A DNA stretch of 64,000 nucleotides from Sthenelais limicola (taxonomy: Eukaryota > Annelida > Polychaeta > Phyllodocida > Sigalionidae). Below, piece after piece: positions 48,101-54,514 of this stretch (its first letter is position 1; each line of letters opens with the position of its first letter). The stretch is taken from NCBI GenBank assembly GCA_942159475.1, contig OW804098.1, forward strand, positions 6,362,383-6,426,382, written 5' to 3'. The notes under the pieces are model-generated. The model did not search any database and had not been told where the DNA came from. It saw only the letters and a list, made by a program, of their open reading frames with translations. The position numbers and the translations under genes were made by a program.

Positions 48101-51100
48101 CCTCTCTTACTCTCTCCTCTCTCTGTAATACTCACTCTGTTTCTCTCACTGTCCCTCTCTTACTTTCTCCTCTCTCTGTAATACTCACTCTGTTTCTCTC
48201 ACTGTCCCTCTCTTACTCTCTCCTCTCTCTGTAATACTCACTCTGTTTCTCTCACTGTCCCTCTCTTACTCTCTCCTCTCTCTGTAATACTCTCTGTTTC
48301 TCTCACTGTCCCTCTCTTACTTTCTCCTCTCTGTGTGTAAGACTCTCTCTGTTTCTCTCACTGTCCCTCTCTTACTCTCTCCTCTCTCTGTAATACTCTC
48401 TCTGTTTCTCTCACTGTCCCTCTCTTACTCTCTCCTCTCTCTGTAATACTCTCTCTGTTTCTCTCACTGTCCCTCTCTTACTCTCTCCTCTCTCTGTAAT
48501 ACTCACTCTGTTTCTCTCACTGTCCCTCTCTTACTTTGTCCCTTTGTCTCATTTCTCCCTTCCACTCCCCAACCTTTCTTGCAGTTACACAGTGTAACTT
48601 ACATCCACACAAACTAATCTGCTTCCTCTTGTTGTGCAGGACTTTGGCAGACAGGCAGAGTCTATCTTCAAAGGTTCGGACCGGCGTACAGACCTAGACA
48701 AGGCGTACCAGCGACTGGTGTTTAAGATATTTGAGCATATCTCTAAGTGTGCCGTGGAGAGCCCCAAAACACCTTCCAGTGTGGTCAACTTCGGTGAGCA
48801 ATTTTATTTTGTTGTACAGATATTTTTATTATCCTCCTCCCACTTCCCAGAGAGGGATATTCAATCGGGGATTTGCATGTCTATTACAGTGCATCATGGA
48901 ATGGTTCTTGTGGAAATCTGACATACAAATATTTAGCAAATTTTTATTGAAGATTGTAAGAATGGTATCACCATCATCAGAGCTTGTATAAATTATCTAT
49001 AAAAAACCAAATGCATGATGGGACAGATGAAGTCTTGTTTTATGGAAACATGTAAAACACAAACAATCAAGATTCAAGATGGCGGACATGCAAATCCCCT
49101 ATTGGTGAGGTGGTGAACCCCGTCGTTCCGGAGCACCATATAATACAAAAATATATGGTAGTATACTACCCCAGGAGTTAGTGGAATAATAGCTGAATTA
49201 AACAGCCTGGTAAAACATAATGCTATGCCAGAAAGAAGAATTTCTTTCATACCTTGCTTTAATTTAATTGCTTGATTTTGGTTCATGGAATCTTTCTTTT
49301 TCTCTTTCTCACAGAAAACTACCATCACATGTATGGTAAGTCAAACTTTCGTCCTCTTTCGTTCTTGTTTGGAATATATTACAATTTTTCCCCATATGAG
49401 ATTAGGCCTTCCCATCATTTAAATAACATTATTATTGTTAGGAAACATAATTACCGTATTTCCTTGAAATACCCGGGCCTTAAATAACCGCCGGGTCTTG
49501 AATTAGCGCCGGGGTTGAGTATGGTTTTTCAGTGGAAATGCATTAAGTTCTATATTTGAATTACTGCCGGGTCTTGAGTTTCTTGAGTTAATAAGCGCTG
49601 GGAGGCGGTAATTCAAGGAAATATGGTACCTAACATACCCTCCACAACACGTTATCACTATCCTTACTATAATGTTAAGTTTATTTCACTGCCATCTGTA
49701 GGCCTAATGTTGATAAAAATATAATATATTATCAATCAATCAACCCACTACTGTCCTAACTGAAGCTTAATTGGTATTCTTGTGTCTGTCCATATTCATA
49801 TTACTTTCATTACAATTTTTGTCCGTTAATTCTATTTATACTTATAACTACTATTGTTATAAAATTGTGATAACCTACCATATTATCGATTTTCCCTACA
49901 GCCTTGCTATCCCAACTGAAGATTGTCAGTTTGGAGTCACAGCGTAAAGAGGCCAAGTCCCGCTACAACGACTACCTCCACTCTTACGTCACTTCCCTGC
50001 TCGGCCGCCCCATGGAGAAACTCAGTGTAAGAAGCTCGCTATGTTTGTCATCTAGTTATCAGTACTCTTGTTTTGCTTCCTCTTTTTAAAAATTCCTTTC
50101 TAGTATGTGAAAAAACAAAATAATTTTTCAAATGTATAAAACTGAAACTATTCCCTATTGGTTTGTGTCTAGTGTTATAACACCTAGAATTATCCCACTG
50201 GTGTGATAACACTTTATATTATCCCACTTGTGCGATGGCACTTAGAATTATCACACTAGTGTGATAAAATTTAGAATTATCAACTATGTCATAACCCATT
50301 CCCAGATCAATATGTATTTGATAAGCATGTTTATATCTTGACCTGAGAAAAGAAGAAGATTAACGGCATAACACAACACTTCAACAAACAAAAAATATAA
50401 AATTACATATTTTGGTGTGTGTTGTTTTCTCACAGGTGTTCTTTGAAGGAGTGCAGGCGAAGGTGGCCCTGGGAGTGAAGGAGGAAGAGATTGGCTACCA
50501 GCTTTCCTACAGCAAGCAAGAACTGAGGAAGGTTATCAAAGAGTACCCTGGCAAAGAGGTAAAGTTTACACACCCGTCTCTCTGTCCCTCCTCTCTGTCT
50601 ATCTCTCCCTATTTAACTATCATCAAAGAGTACCCAGGCAAAGAGGTACAGTTTACACACCTGTCTGTCTCTCCCTCCTCTCTCTGTATCTCTCCCTATT
50701 TAACTATCATCAAAGAGTACCTAGGCAAAGAGGTAAAGTGTACACACCTGTCTGTCCCTCCTCTCTGTCTATCTCTCCCTATTTAACTATCATCAAAGAG
50801 TACCCAGGCAAAGAGGTAAAGTTTACACACCTGTCTGTCCCTCCTCTCTGTCTATCTCTCCCTATTTAACTATCATCAAAGAGTACCCAGGCAAAGAGGT
50901 AAAGTGTACACACCTGTCTGTCCCTCCTCTCTGTCTATCTCTCCCTATTTAACTATCATCAAAGAGTACCCAGGCAAAGAGGTAAAGTGTACACACCTGT
51001 CTGTCCCTCCTCTCTGTCTATCTCTCCCTATTTAACTATCATCACAGAGTACCCAGGCAAAGAGGTAAAGTGTACACACCTGTCTGTCCCTCCTCTCTGT

Positions 51101-53742
51101 CTATCTCTCCCTATTTAACTATCATCAAAGAGTACCCAGGCAAAGAGGTACAGTGTACACACCTGTCTGTCCCTCCTCTCTCTGTATCTCTCCCTATTTA
51201 ACTATCATCAAAGAGTACCCAGGCAAAGAGGTACAGTTTACACACCTGTCTGTCCCTCCTCTCTGTCTATCTCCCTATTTAACTATCATCAAAGAGGTAA
51301 AGTGTACACACCTGTCTGTCCCTCCTCTCTGTATCTCTCCCTATTTAACTATCAACAAAGAGTACCCAGGCAAAGAGGTACAGTTTACACACCTGTCTGT
51401 CTCTCCCTCCTCTCTGTCTATCTCCCTATTTAACTATCAACAAAGAGTACCCAGGCAAAGAGGTACAGTTTACACACCTGTCTGTCTCTCCCTCCTCTCT
51501 GTCTATCTCCCTATTTAACTATCAACAAAGAGTACCCAGGCAAAGAGGTAAGGTTTACACACCTGTCTGTCTCTCCCTCCTCTGTCTATCTCTCCCTATT
51601 TAACTATCAACAAAGAGTACCCAGGCAAAGAGGTACAGTTTACACACCTGTCTGTCTCTCCCTCCTCTCTGTATCTCTCCCTATTTAACTATCAACAAAG
51701 AGTACCCAGGCAAAGAGGTACAGTTTACACACCTGTCTGTCTCTCCCTCCTCTCTGTCTATCTCTCCCTATTTAACTATCATCACAGAGTACCCAGTATC
51801 TATTTTGCTATCCATTAGCCTATTACTACTTATTCTCTCTCTTCATTTAATTATCAATTCACCCATACCTATTGTATCTCTCTACCTCTACCTATTTATC
51901 TATTTAACCTACCTGTACCTACTATCTCTCTATCTCTTCATTAACATAGACCTCTTCTCTCTAATTATTTATCTCTGTCAGTCTGTCTATTTATTTGTTT
52001 ATCTATCTCTCTATCTATCTCTCTATCTATCTATCTATCTATCTATCTGTTATTTATCTCTCTATCCATTAACCTATACCAATTCTCTCTGTATTTATTT
52101 ATTTCTATGAATCTTTTCATTTATTCATTTATCTATCCATTAACCCATACCATATCTCTCTCTGCGTGGTCCTGGGTGAGACCATAAAGTGCCTTTCTGT
52201 CTCTCCTTCTCTTTCTCTCTCTCCCTTCTCTATCTCTATTTCCTGGGTATGATCATAAACTGCTTGCCTCTCAGCTCTCCCGCCCTTGATATAACCATAT
52301 TAAATGTGTTGATAAGGGCTTAAAGCAACCAATCTCACTCACTCTCTCTCTCAGCTCTCCCGCCCTTGATATAACCATATTAAATGTGTTGATAAGGGCG
52401 TAAAGCAACCAATCTCACTCACTCTCTCTCTCTCAGCTCTCTCACCCTTGATATAACCATATTAAATGTGTTGATAAGGGCGTAAATCAACCAATCTCAC
52501 CCACTCACTCCCTCTCAGCTCTCCCACCCTTGATATAACCATATTAAATGTGTTGATAAGGGCGTAAAGCAACCAATCTCACTCACTCTCTCTCTCTCTG
52601 CTGTCCTGCCCTTGATATAGCCATATTAAATGTGTTGATAAGGGCGTAAAGCAACCAATCTCACTCACTCTCTCTCAGCTCTCCTGCCCTTGATATAACC
52701 ATAATAAATGTGTTGATAAGGGTGTAAAGCAACCAATCTCACTCACTCCCTCTCAGCTCTCCCGCCCTTGATATAAGCATATTAAATGTGTTGATAAGGG
52801 CGTAAAGCAACCAATCTCACCCACTCACTCCCTCTCAGCTCTCCCACCCTTGATATAACCATTAAATGTGTTGATAAGGGCGTAAAGCAACCAATCTCAC
52901 TCACTCTCTCTCTCTCTGCTGTCCTGCCCTTGATATAACCATAATAAATGTGTTGATAAGGGCGTAAAGCAACCAATCTCACTCACTCCCTCTCAGCTCT
53001 CCCGCCCTTGATATAAGCATATTAAATGTGTTGGTGTAAAGCAACCAATCTCACTCACTCCCTCTCAGCTCTCCCGCCCTTGATATAAGCATATTAAATG
53101 TGTTGGTGTAAAGCAACCAATCTCACTCACTCCCTCTCAGCTCTCCCGCCCTTGATATAACCATATTAAATGAGTTGGTGTAAAGCAACCAATCTTACTC
53201 ACTCCCTCTCAGCTCTCCCGCCCTTGATATAAGCATATTAAATGTGTTGGTGTAAAGCAACCAATCTCACTCACTCCCTCTCAGCTCTCCCGCCCTTGAT
53301 ATAAGCATATTAAATGTGTTGGTGTAAAGCAACCAATCTCACTCACTCCCTCTCAGCTCTCCTGCCCTTGATATAACCATATTAAATGTGTTGATAAGGG
53401 CGTAAAGCAACCAATCTCACTCACTCACTCCCTCTCAGCTCTCCCGCCCTTGATATAACCATATTAAATGTGTTGGTGTAAAGCAACCAATCTCACTCAC
53501 TCTCTCTCTGCCTGCAGGTAAAGAAGAACCTGGAGCACATGTACCGTAAGGTGGAGAAGCATCTGTGTGAGGAGGAGGCTCTGCTGCAGGTTGTGTGGCA
53601 CTCCATGCAGGACGAGTTCATCAAGCAGTACAAGATGTTTGAGCAACTCATCGCTCGCTGCTACCCAGACTCTAACATAGCACTAGAGTTTACCATCAAC
53701 GATCTCCTGGACTACTTCTCTAGCATAGCCCAGTCACATTAA
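28009..53742 (+). CDS. EXOC1: EXOC1 (exocyst subunit Sec3), complete gene
   Basis: Twenty-three coding exons can be joined with GT-AG borders and consistent phases into 2709 bp, 902 residues plus stop, close to the roughly 894 residues of vertebrate EXOC1. EXOC1/Sec3 is a subunit of the eight-part exocyst that tethers secretory vesicles to the plasma membrane. Its N-terminal PH-like domain binds PI(4,5)P2 and Rho-type GTPases, and its C-terminal helical rods assemble with the other subunits. Visible hallmarks are the basic K-A-G-K-K-K-K at residues 28-34, [11 protein letters not shown] in exon 5, L-C-L-A-E-Q-D-F-like C-L-A-E-Q-D-F in exon 12, K-E-Y-P-G-K-E in exon 22, and the C-terminal [11 protein letters not shown] and S-S-I-A-Q-S-H. 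An in-frame TGA at 28015 precedes the ATG at 28039. There are no frame breaks, so the gene looks functional. Confidence 0.95.
28039..38185 (+). CDS. EXOC1: EXOC1 coding exons 1-11 (coordinates)
   Basis: Exons: 1, 28039-28162; 2, 29082-29215; 3, 30416-30511; 4, 31208-31271; 5, 32442-32641; 6, 33428-33655; 7, 34825-34957; 8, 35601-35710; 9, 36457-36606; 10, 37665-37764; 11, 38016-38185. Ending phases are 1, 0, 0, 1, 0, 0, 1, 0, 0, 1, 0. Exons 1-4 encode the PH-like lipid-binding domain, and exons 5-6 start the coiled-coil region. Exon 11 encodes a serine-rich linker (S-S-S-S-L-N-K, S-G-S-V-S-S) that matches the low-complexity linker of animal EXOC1. Confidence 0.93.
28600..28642 (-). other. Hammerhead-like repeat motif 1 (degenerate)
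   Basis: The minus strand reads CTAAAGAAGACCATAACC then TGGTCGAAACGTCTCG: a GACCA/TGGTC stem followed by GAAACGTC. It has the arrangement of a hammerhead stem II and GAAA box but lacks the CTGATGA box. Related sequences occur at 35471 and 37928. Confidence 0.4.
28793..29022 (-). mobile_element. MITE family A copy in EXOC1 intron 1
   Basis: 230 bp, GGGTGAAATCGCCAGAAAAT to TGAAAATCTGACCC, flanked by ACAT at 28789-28792 and 29023-29026. It ends about 60 bp before the exon 2 acceptor. Confidence 0.92.
29198..29510 (+). repeat. Three-copy tandem repeat spanning the exon 2 donor
   Basis: The last 18 coding bases of exon 2 (GCCAAGGATGGCACGAGG) and the following intron are repeated at 29301 and 29404, period 103 bp. 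Each copy carries AGG/GTAATGAAG, so the true 5' splice site is present three times. The units end in GATAAGATAGCTAGCTAG. Confidence 0.95.
29816..29864 (+). repeat. (GATA)n microsatellite
   Basis: About 12 uninterrupted AGAT units in EXOC1 intron 2. Confidence 0.95.
30007..30110. repeat. Foldback structure
   Basis: Nested inverted pairs: CCTATACTAAT (30009) with ATTAGTATAGG (30095), and CTCGTTCTAC (30047) with GTAGAACGAG (30072). A folded single strand would form a stem with bulges. Confidence 0.7.
30210..30405 (+). repeat. Minisatellite next to EXOC1 exon 3
   Basis: Four units of about 57-60 bp, each with GGTATTGGTATGGTGTATCT, TATTCAATGCGTATAATAAT. A fifth, isolated unit lies at 29979. The array stops about 10 bp before the exon 3 acceptor at 30415. 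Confidence 0.9.
30703..30894. mobile_element. Solo MITE with ACCGTAA termini
   Basis: About 190 bp with long imperfect inverted ends, ACCGTAATCATCCTAAAAAG and (inverted) ACCGTAAACGCCATAATAAG, the latter extended by CACACATCCTAATAAGCGC. TGACGTCA occurs inside. No coding potential. Confidence 0.6.
31318..31383 (+). mobile_element. MITE family A right-end fragment
   Basis: AGGATTATTTGAGAGGATTG, then GTGAAGACGGATTGTACATTTTC: the right end of family A, without the final CTGACCC. It starts about 45 bp after exon 4. Confidence 0.7.
31400..31650 (+). mobile_element. Possible retroelement 3' end with tandem tail
   Basis: The stretch ends CATAAATATATCTGAATATC followed by repeated ATATCTGA units, resembling the microsatellite tail of a CR1/L2-like element or SINE. 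No coding remnant identified. Confidence 0.35.
31675..31737 (+). CDS. EXOC1: Candidate 63-bp cassette exon of EXOC1
   Basis: Between exons 4 and 5, a TTGGCAG acceptor precedes 63 open bases ending CGAG/GTCTTT. The segment is phase 1 at both ends, so including it inserts exactly 21 residues (E-M-D-E-Y-Q-E-M-F and so on), acidic then basic, without disturbing the frame. The polypyrimidine tract is poor and the donor is non-consensus after GT. Chance cannot be excluded. Confidence 0.3.
32925..33245 (+). repeat. Pyrimidine-rich (CT/CTGT)n tract
   Basis: About 320 bp of CTGT, CCAT and TCTC simple sequence in EXOC1 intron 5. It creates long open frames in several phases that are not genes. Confidence 0.95.
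33694..33872. mobile_element. Tc1/mariner-type MITE (CAGTGGAACCTC) copy 1
   Basis: 179 bp bounded by CAGTGGAACCTCTCTATTA and GTGAGGTTCCACTG, flanked by TA at 33692-33693 and 33873-33874. TA duplications and CAGTGGAACC ends fit a pogo/Tc1-mariner-type non-autonomous element. Confidence 0.85.
33875..33977. mobile_element. Tc1/mariner-type MITE, deleted tandem copy
   Basis: 103 bp, CCGTGGAACCTCTCTATTG to GTGAGGTTCCACTG, sharing the TA at 33873-33874 with the previous copy and followed by TA. The interior is shortened by about 75 bp. Confidence 0.8.
34025..34370. mobile_element. MITE family B copy 3, both ends intact
   Basis: 346 bp, CAATAGGGGAGTTGCATGTC to GCTATGCAAATCCCCTATTG, in EXOC1 intron 6. 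The best-preserved copy of the family in this window. Confidence 0.85.
34947..35080 (+). repeat. Three-copy tandem repeat spanning the exon 7 donor
   Basis: The last 11 bases of exon 7 (GATACACCCAT) with the donor GTAAGTACAG and following intron recur at 34999 and 35051, an exact 52-bp period. Three strong donors therefore lie within 105 bp. Confidence 0.95.
35471..35499 (-). other. Hammerhead-like ribozyme core 2
   Basis: On the minus strand CTGATGA is followed by A, a perfect 7-bp hairpin (GGTGTAC, loop TGG, GTACACC) and GAAC. This is the order of a hammerhead ribozyme core, although the canonical GAAA is GAAC here and no clear stem III with cleavage site is visible. Confidence 0.45.
35701..35905 (+). 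repeat. Two-copy tandem repeat spanning the exon 8 donor
   Basis: ATCCATCAG/GTGCCTTATATA, which includes the last nine coding bases of exon 8 and its donor, recurs at 35815 with about 90 bp of following intron; period 113 bp. Confidence 0.9.
36077..36240 (+). repeat. (CTAT)n microsatellite
   Basis: About 160 bp of CTAT units with a few CTAA interruptions; a second short run lies at 36364-36425, just before exon 9. Confidence 0.95.
37928..37956 (-). other. Hammerhead-like ribozyme core 3
   Basis: The minus strand reads CTGATGAAGGTGTACCCTAG, then TACCGAAACGTTGG. It has CTGATGA, an imperfect stem, and GAAAC. It lies 60 bp before exon 11. Same family as 35471-35499. Confidence 0.45.
38629..38655. 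repeat. Short near-perfect palindrome
   Basis: GAAGAACGTTACGTTCTTC, a hairpin of 8 bp with a TTA loop, in EXOC1 intron 11. Confidence 0.8.
38963..53742 (+). CDS. EXOC1: EXOC1 coding exons 12-23 (coordinates)
   Basis: Exons: 12, 38963-39070; 13, 39511-39581; 14, 41699-41755; 15, 44936-44959; 16, 45606-45686; 17, 46774-46900; 18, 47415-47498; 19, 48640-48793; 20, 49315-49335; 21, 49902-50026; 22, 50436-50558; 23, 53518-53742 (stop TAA 53740-53742). Exons 15 (24 bp) and 20 (21 bp) are microexons. Exons 13-15 encode a charged linker ([10 protein letters not shown]) with little conservation and are the least certain part. Exons 16-23 encode the conserved C-terminal Sec3 region. Confidence 0.9.
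39265..39476. mobile_element. TA-flanked MITE (CTGTAAACG) copy 1
   Basis: 212 bp between CTGTAAACATATCTATTTTC and AATTCGTTTACAG, preceded by TA (TT after the right end). Related copies at 42672 and 47040 define the family. The interior has repeated TTCGCGC motifs. Confidence 0.8.
39600..40520. other. Unassigned EXOC1 intron 13 sequence
   Basis: AT-rich, no exon or repeat boundary recognised. Confidence 0.5.
40640..41130 (+). repeat. (GA)-rich purine tract
   Basis: About 490 bp of AG, GAGA and GGGAGA simple sequence in EXOC1 intron 13. All long open frames over it, on either strand, are artefacts of the repeat. Confidence 0.95.
41142..41357. mobile_element. MITE with 6-bp target duplication (CAGACATGG) copy 1
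   Basis: 216 bp bounded by CAGACATGGTGAAAC and GTTTTCACCATGTCTG, flanked by GCAAAG at 41136-41141 and 41358-41363. The interior has repeated CCGGTCCGACTGTCCGGTGA blocks. The insertion lies at the end of the GA tract. The 6-bp duplication and CAG ends suggest a hAT-type relative. Confidence 0.85.
41789..42296 (+). mobile_element. Rearranged MITE family A copy with nested insertion
   Basis: Begins GGGTCAGGGCCGCAACAAAT and ends GCCCTGGCCC. The left half (GTACAATCAGCA-CTCTACAC...) is present twice in tandem, and a separate 166-bp element is inserted in the second copy. Confidence 0.75.
41997..42162. mobile_element. Nested hAT-like MITE with perfect ends
   Basis: 166 bp with perfect 16-bp inverted ends, CAGGGTTGGAAAAATC and GATTTTTCCAACCCTG. 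It interrupts the family A copy and is flanked by TTCAG (41992-41996, 42163-42167). The neighbouring duplicated block shows the uninterrupted target, TATTTCAGGATATATTT. Confidence 0.9.
42672..42884. mobile_element. TA-flanked MITE (CTGTAAACG) copy 2
   Basis: 213 bp, CTGTAAACGTATTTATTTTT to TTAATACGTTTACAG, with TA at 42670-42671 and 42885-42886. Confidence 0.88.
42887..43500. other. Unassigned EXOC1 intron 14 sequence
   Basis: No gene or repeat boundary recognised. A weak repeat of CATATTACC-ACT occurs around 43270 and 43322. Confidence 0.45.
43513..43728 (+). mobile_element. MITE family A copy, diverged
   Basis: GGATCAAGGGATTAAAAATG to TTGCCCTGACCC, about 216 bp, in EXOC1 intron 14. The flanks (TTAT, ATAT) do not match exactly. 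Confidence 0.8.
43800..44580 (+). repeat. (CACT/CATT)n tract with 25-30 bp higher-order unit
   Basis: About 780 bp of ACTC and ATTC tetranucleotides. The first half has a higher-order unit (CATGCACCCACTCACCCATT, CAATTACTCATT) repeated about nine times. Open frames rich in H, T, S and P over this tract are artefacts. Confidence 0.95.
44666..44844. mobile_element. Tc1/mariner-type MITE (CAGTGGAACCTC) copy 3
   Basis: 179 bp, CAGTGGAACCTCTCTATTA to GTGAGGTTCCACTG, with TA on both sides. Closely similar to 33694-33872. Confidence 0.88.
45797..46028 (-). mobile_element. MITE family A copy with 4-bp target duplication
   Basis: 232 bp, GGGTCAGATTTTTTTAGAAA to ATTTTCTGACCC, flanked by AAGT at 45793-45796 and 46029-46032. 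It lies in EXOC1 intron 16, about 110 bp after exon 16. Confidence 0.92.
46310..46745 (+). repeat. Dispersed intron repeat units before exon 17
   Basis: A module containing TATCTAATCCTGTA-ACCAGC, AAGAGTAAT-AAGGAAATAT, TTGTA and ATCATG-TATAAAA occurs in whole or part at about 46360, 46445 and 46668. Confidence 0.6.
47040..47225. mobile_element. TA-flanked MITE (CTGTAAACG) copy 3
   Basis: 186 bp, CTGTAAACATATTTATTTTC to TTAATACATTTACAG, with TA on both sides. It starts about 140 bp after exon 17. Confidence 0.88.
47520..47850 (+). repeat. (CTGT/CT)n pyrimidine tract
   Basis: CTCT, CTGT and TTTCT simple sequence immediately after the exon 18 donor. Confidence 0.95.
47850..48545 (+). repeat. 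Minisatellite of about 54 bp in EXOC1 intron 18
   Basis: Around 14 units of about 49-55 bp, each with TCTGTAATACTC, CTGTTTCTCTCACTGTCCCT and CTCTTACT-TCTCC. The array ends about 95 bp before exon 19. Confidence 0.95.
48862..49104. mobile_element. MITE family B copy 4, internally deleted
   Basis: 243 bp, CAATCGGGGATTTGCATGTC to GACATGCAAATCCCCTATTG. About 100 bp of the interior is missing compared with 34025-34370. Confidence 0.8.
49454..49626. mobile_element. TA-flanked MITE (CCGTATTTCCTTGAA)
   Basis: 173 bp bounded by CCGTATTTCCTTGAAATAC and TAATTCAAGGAAATATGG, with TA on both sides. The ends and TA flanks indicate a Tc1/mariner-type non-autonomous element. Confidence 0.8.
50535..51797 (+). 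repeat. 16-copy array of the exon 22 end and its splice donor
   Basis: Starting in the coding end of exon 22 (ATCAAAGAGTACCCTGGCAA, AGAG/GTAAAG), a unit of 83-87 bp is repeated to about 51797. Copies begin near 50535, 50622, 50709, 50792, 50875, 50958, 51041, 51124, 51207, 51288, 51354, 51439, 51524, 51609, 51694 and 51781. Nearly every unit keeps AAAGAGTACCCAGGCAAAGA and G/GTA(A/C)AG. The 51288 unit lacks the middle and the last unit is cut before the donor. Confidence 0.97.
51800..52150 (+). repeat. (CTAT/ATTT)n pyrimidine-rich sequence
   Basis: Imperfect CTAT, TTAT and CTCT simple sequence linking the exon 22 array to the family E array. Confidence 0.85.
52168..53512 (-). repeat. Family E repeat with its end expanded about 16-fold
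   Basis: On the plus strand a full inverted family E unit (GACCATAAAGTGCCTTTCTG ... CCGCCCTTGATATAACCATA) is followed by tandem copies of only its last 70-85 bp: CTCAGCTCTCCCGCCCTTGA, TATAACCATATTAAATGTGT, TG(ATAAGGGCG)TAAAGCAACC. Later units lack ATAAGGGCG and are about 72 bp long. The array ends a few bases before the exon 23 acceptor. Confidence 0.93.
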
Positions 53743-53801
53743 ACCCTCATTGTATTATTATAAAGTACTGAAATGTTGCAGACTAATAGATAAATCACCC
53801 C

Positions 53802-53923
53802 TTGAGCAGTATGCATGCTCGCTGCTACCCGGACTCTAACATAACGCTAACTCTAACATAACGCTAGATCTGATTATAAATGATCTCCTGGACTACTTTT
53901 CTAGCATTACCCATTATCTCTGA
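53802..53923 (+). pseudogene. EXOC1: Degenerate copy of the end of EXOC1 exon 23
   Basis: About 120 bp in the 3' UTR repeats the last coding 100 bp of exon 23 (GCTCGCTGCTACCCGGACTC, GATCTCCTGGACTAC-TTCTAGCAT). It has point changes and an 18-bp internal duplication (ACTCTAACATAACGCTA) that destroys the frame. The offset from the original is about 150 bp. Confidence 0.93.
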
Positions 53924-54514
53924 ATCCCCTCGATCACTGTCTTATTGACTGTGATCGTATTGACTTAAAACCCTTCAATTATTTCATAATCCTGTCAGCT
54001 TACAATAGAATATAAGGCAAAACAATAATATCATAAAGAATTGTTACCTCACTTTTAAGTCTGCCCACTGAGTGGTCACCATCTAAATAATGCTTGAAGT
54101 TGCTCTCAATGACTTGTCTCAGTCACATTAGGATCGCCTATTCCCAGCATTTCCTGATCTTTTTTCTTCAAAAGTTTGTTCAAATTGAACTGTTGTGGAG
54201 TTTTAGTACTCTAACTATATCACTGCTTCAAAAGAAAGCCCAGTCTACTCAGTATTTCCCATTCTATTGGGAGTCTTTACCAAATGTAGGCTGGAGTGGA
54301 GAGCCTTGCCCACACACCTCCCGGATGGGGGCCACAACCCGTGACTTTGAGGCTCTGTGTTGCCTCAATAGACTGAGGGAACTCTGTATAAACACTGTGA
54401 CCACTTCTGGGGGTTCATATCACATGTAGAGCTATTTTGTACCCAACTGCTTTACGCTATCTCAATTTACGACATTGTGCTTTATGGTATCTCATTTTAT
54501 GACATTGTGCTTAT

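Noticed and set aside
50535..51797. Regular array resembling a CRISPR
   Set aside because: The units are direct tandem copies with no unique spacers, they derive from an adjacent exon, and the genome is animal.
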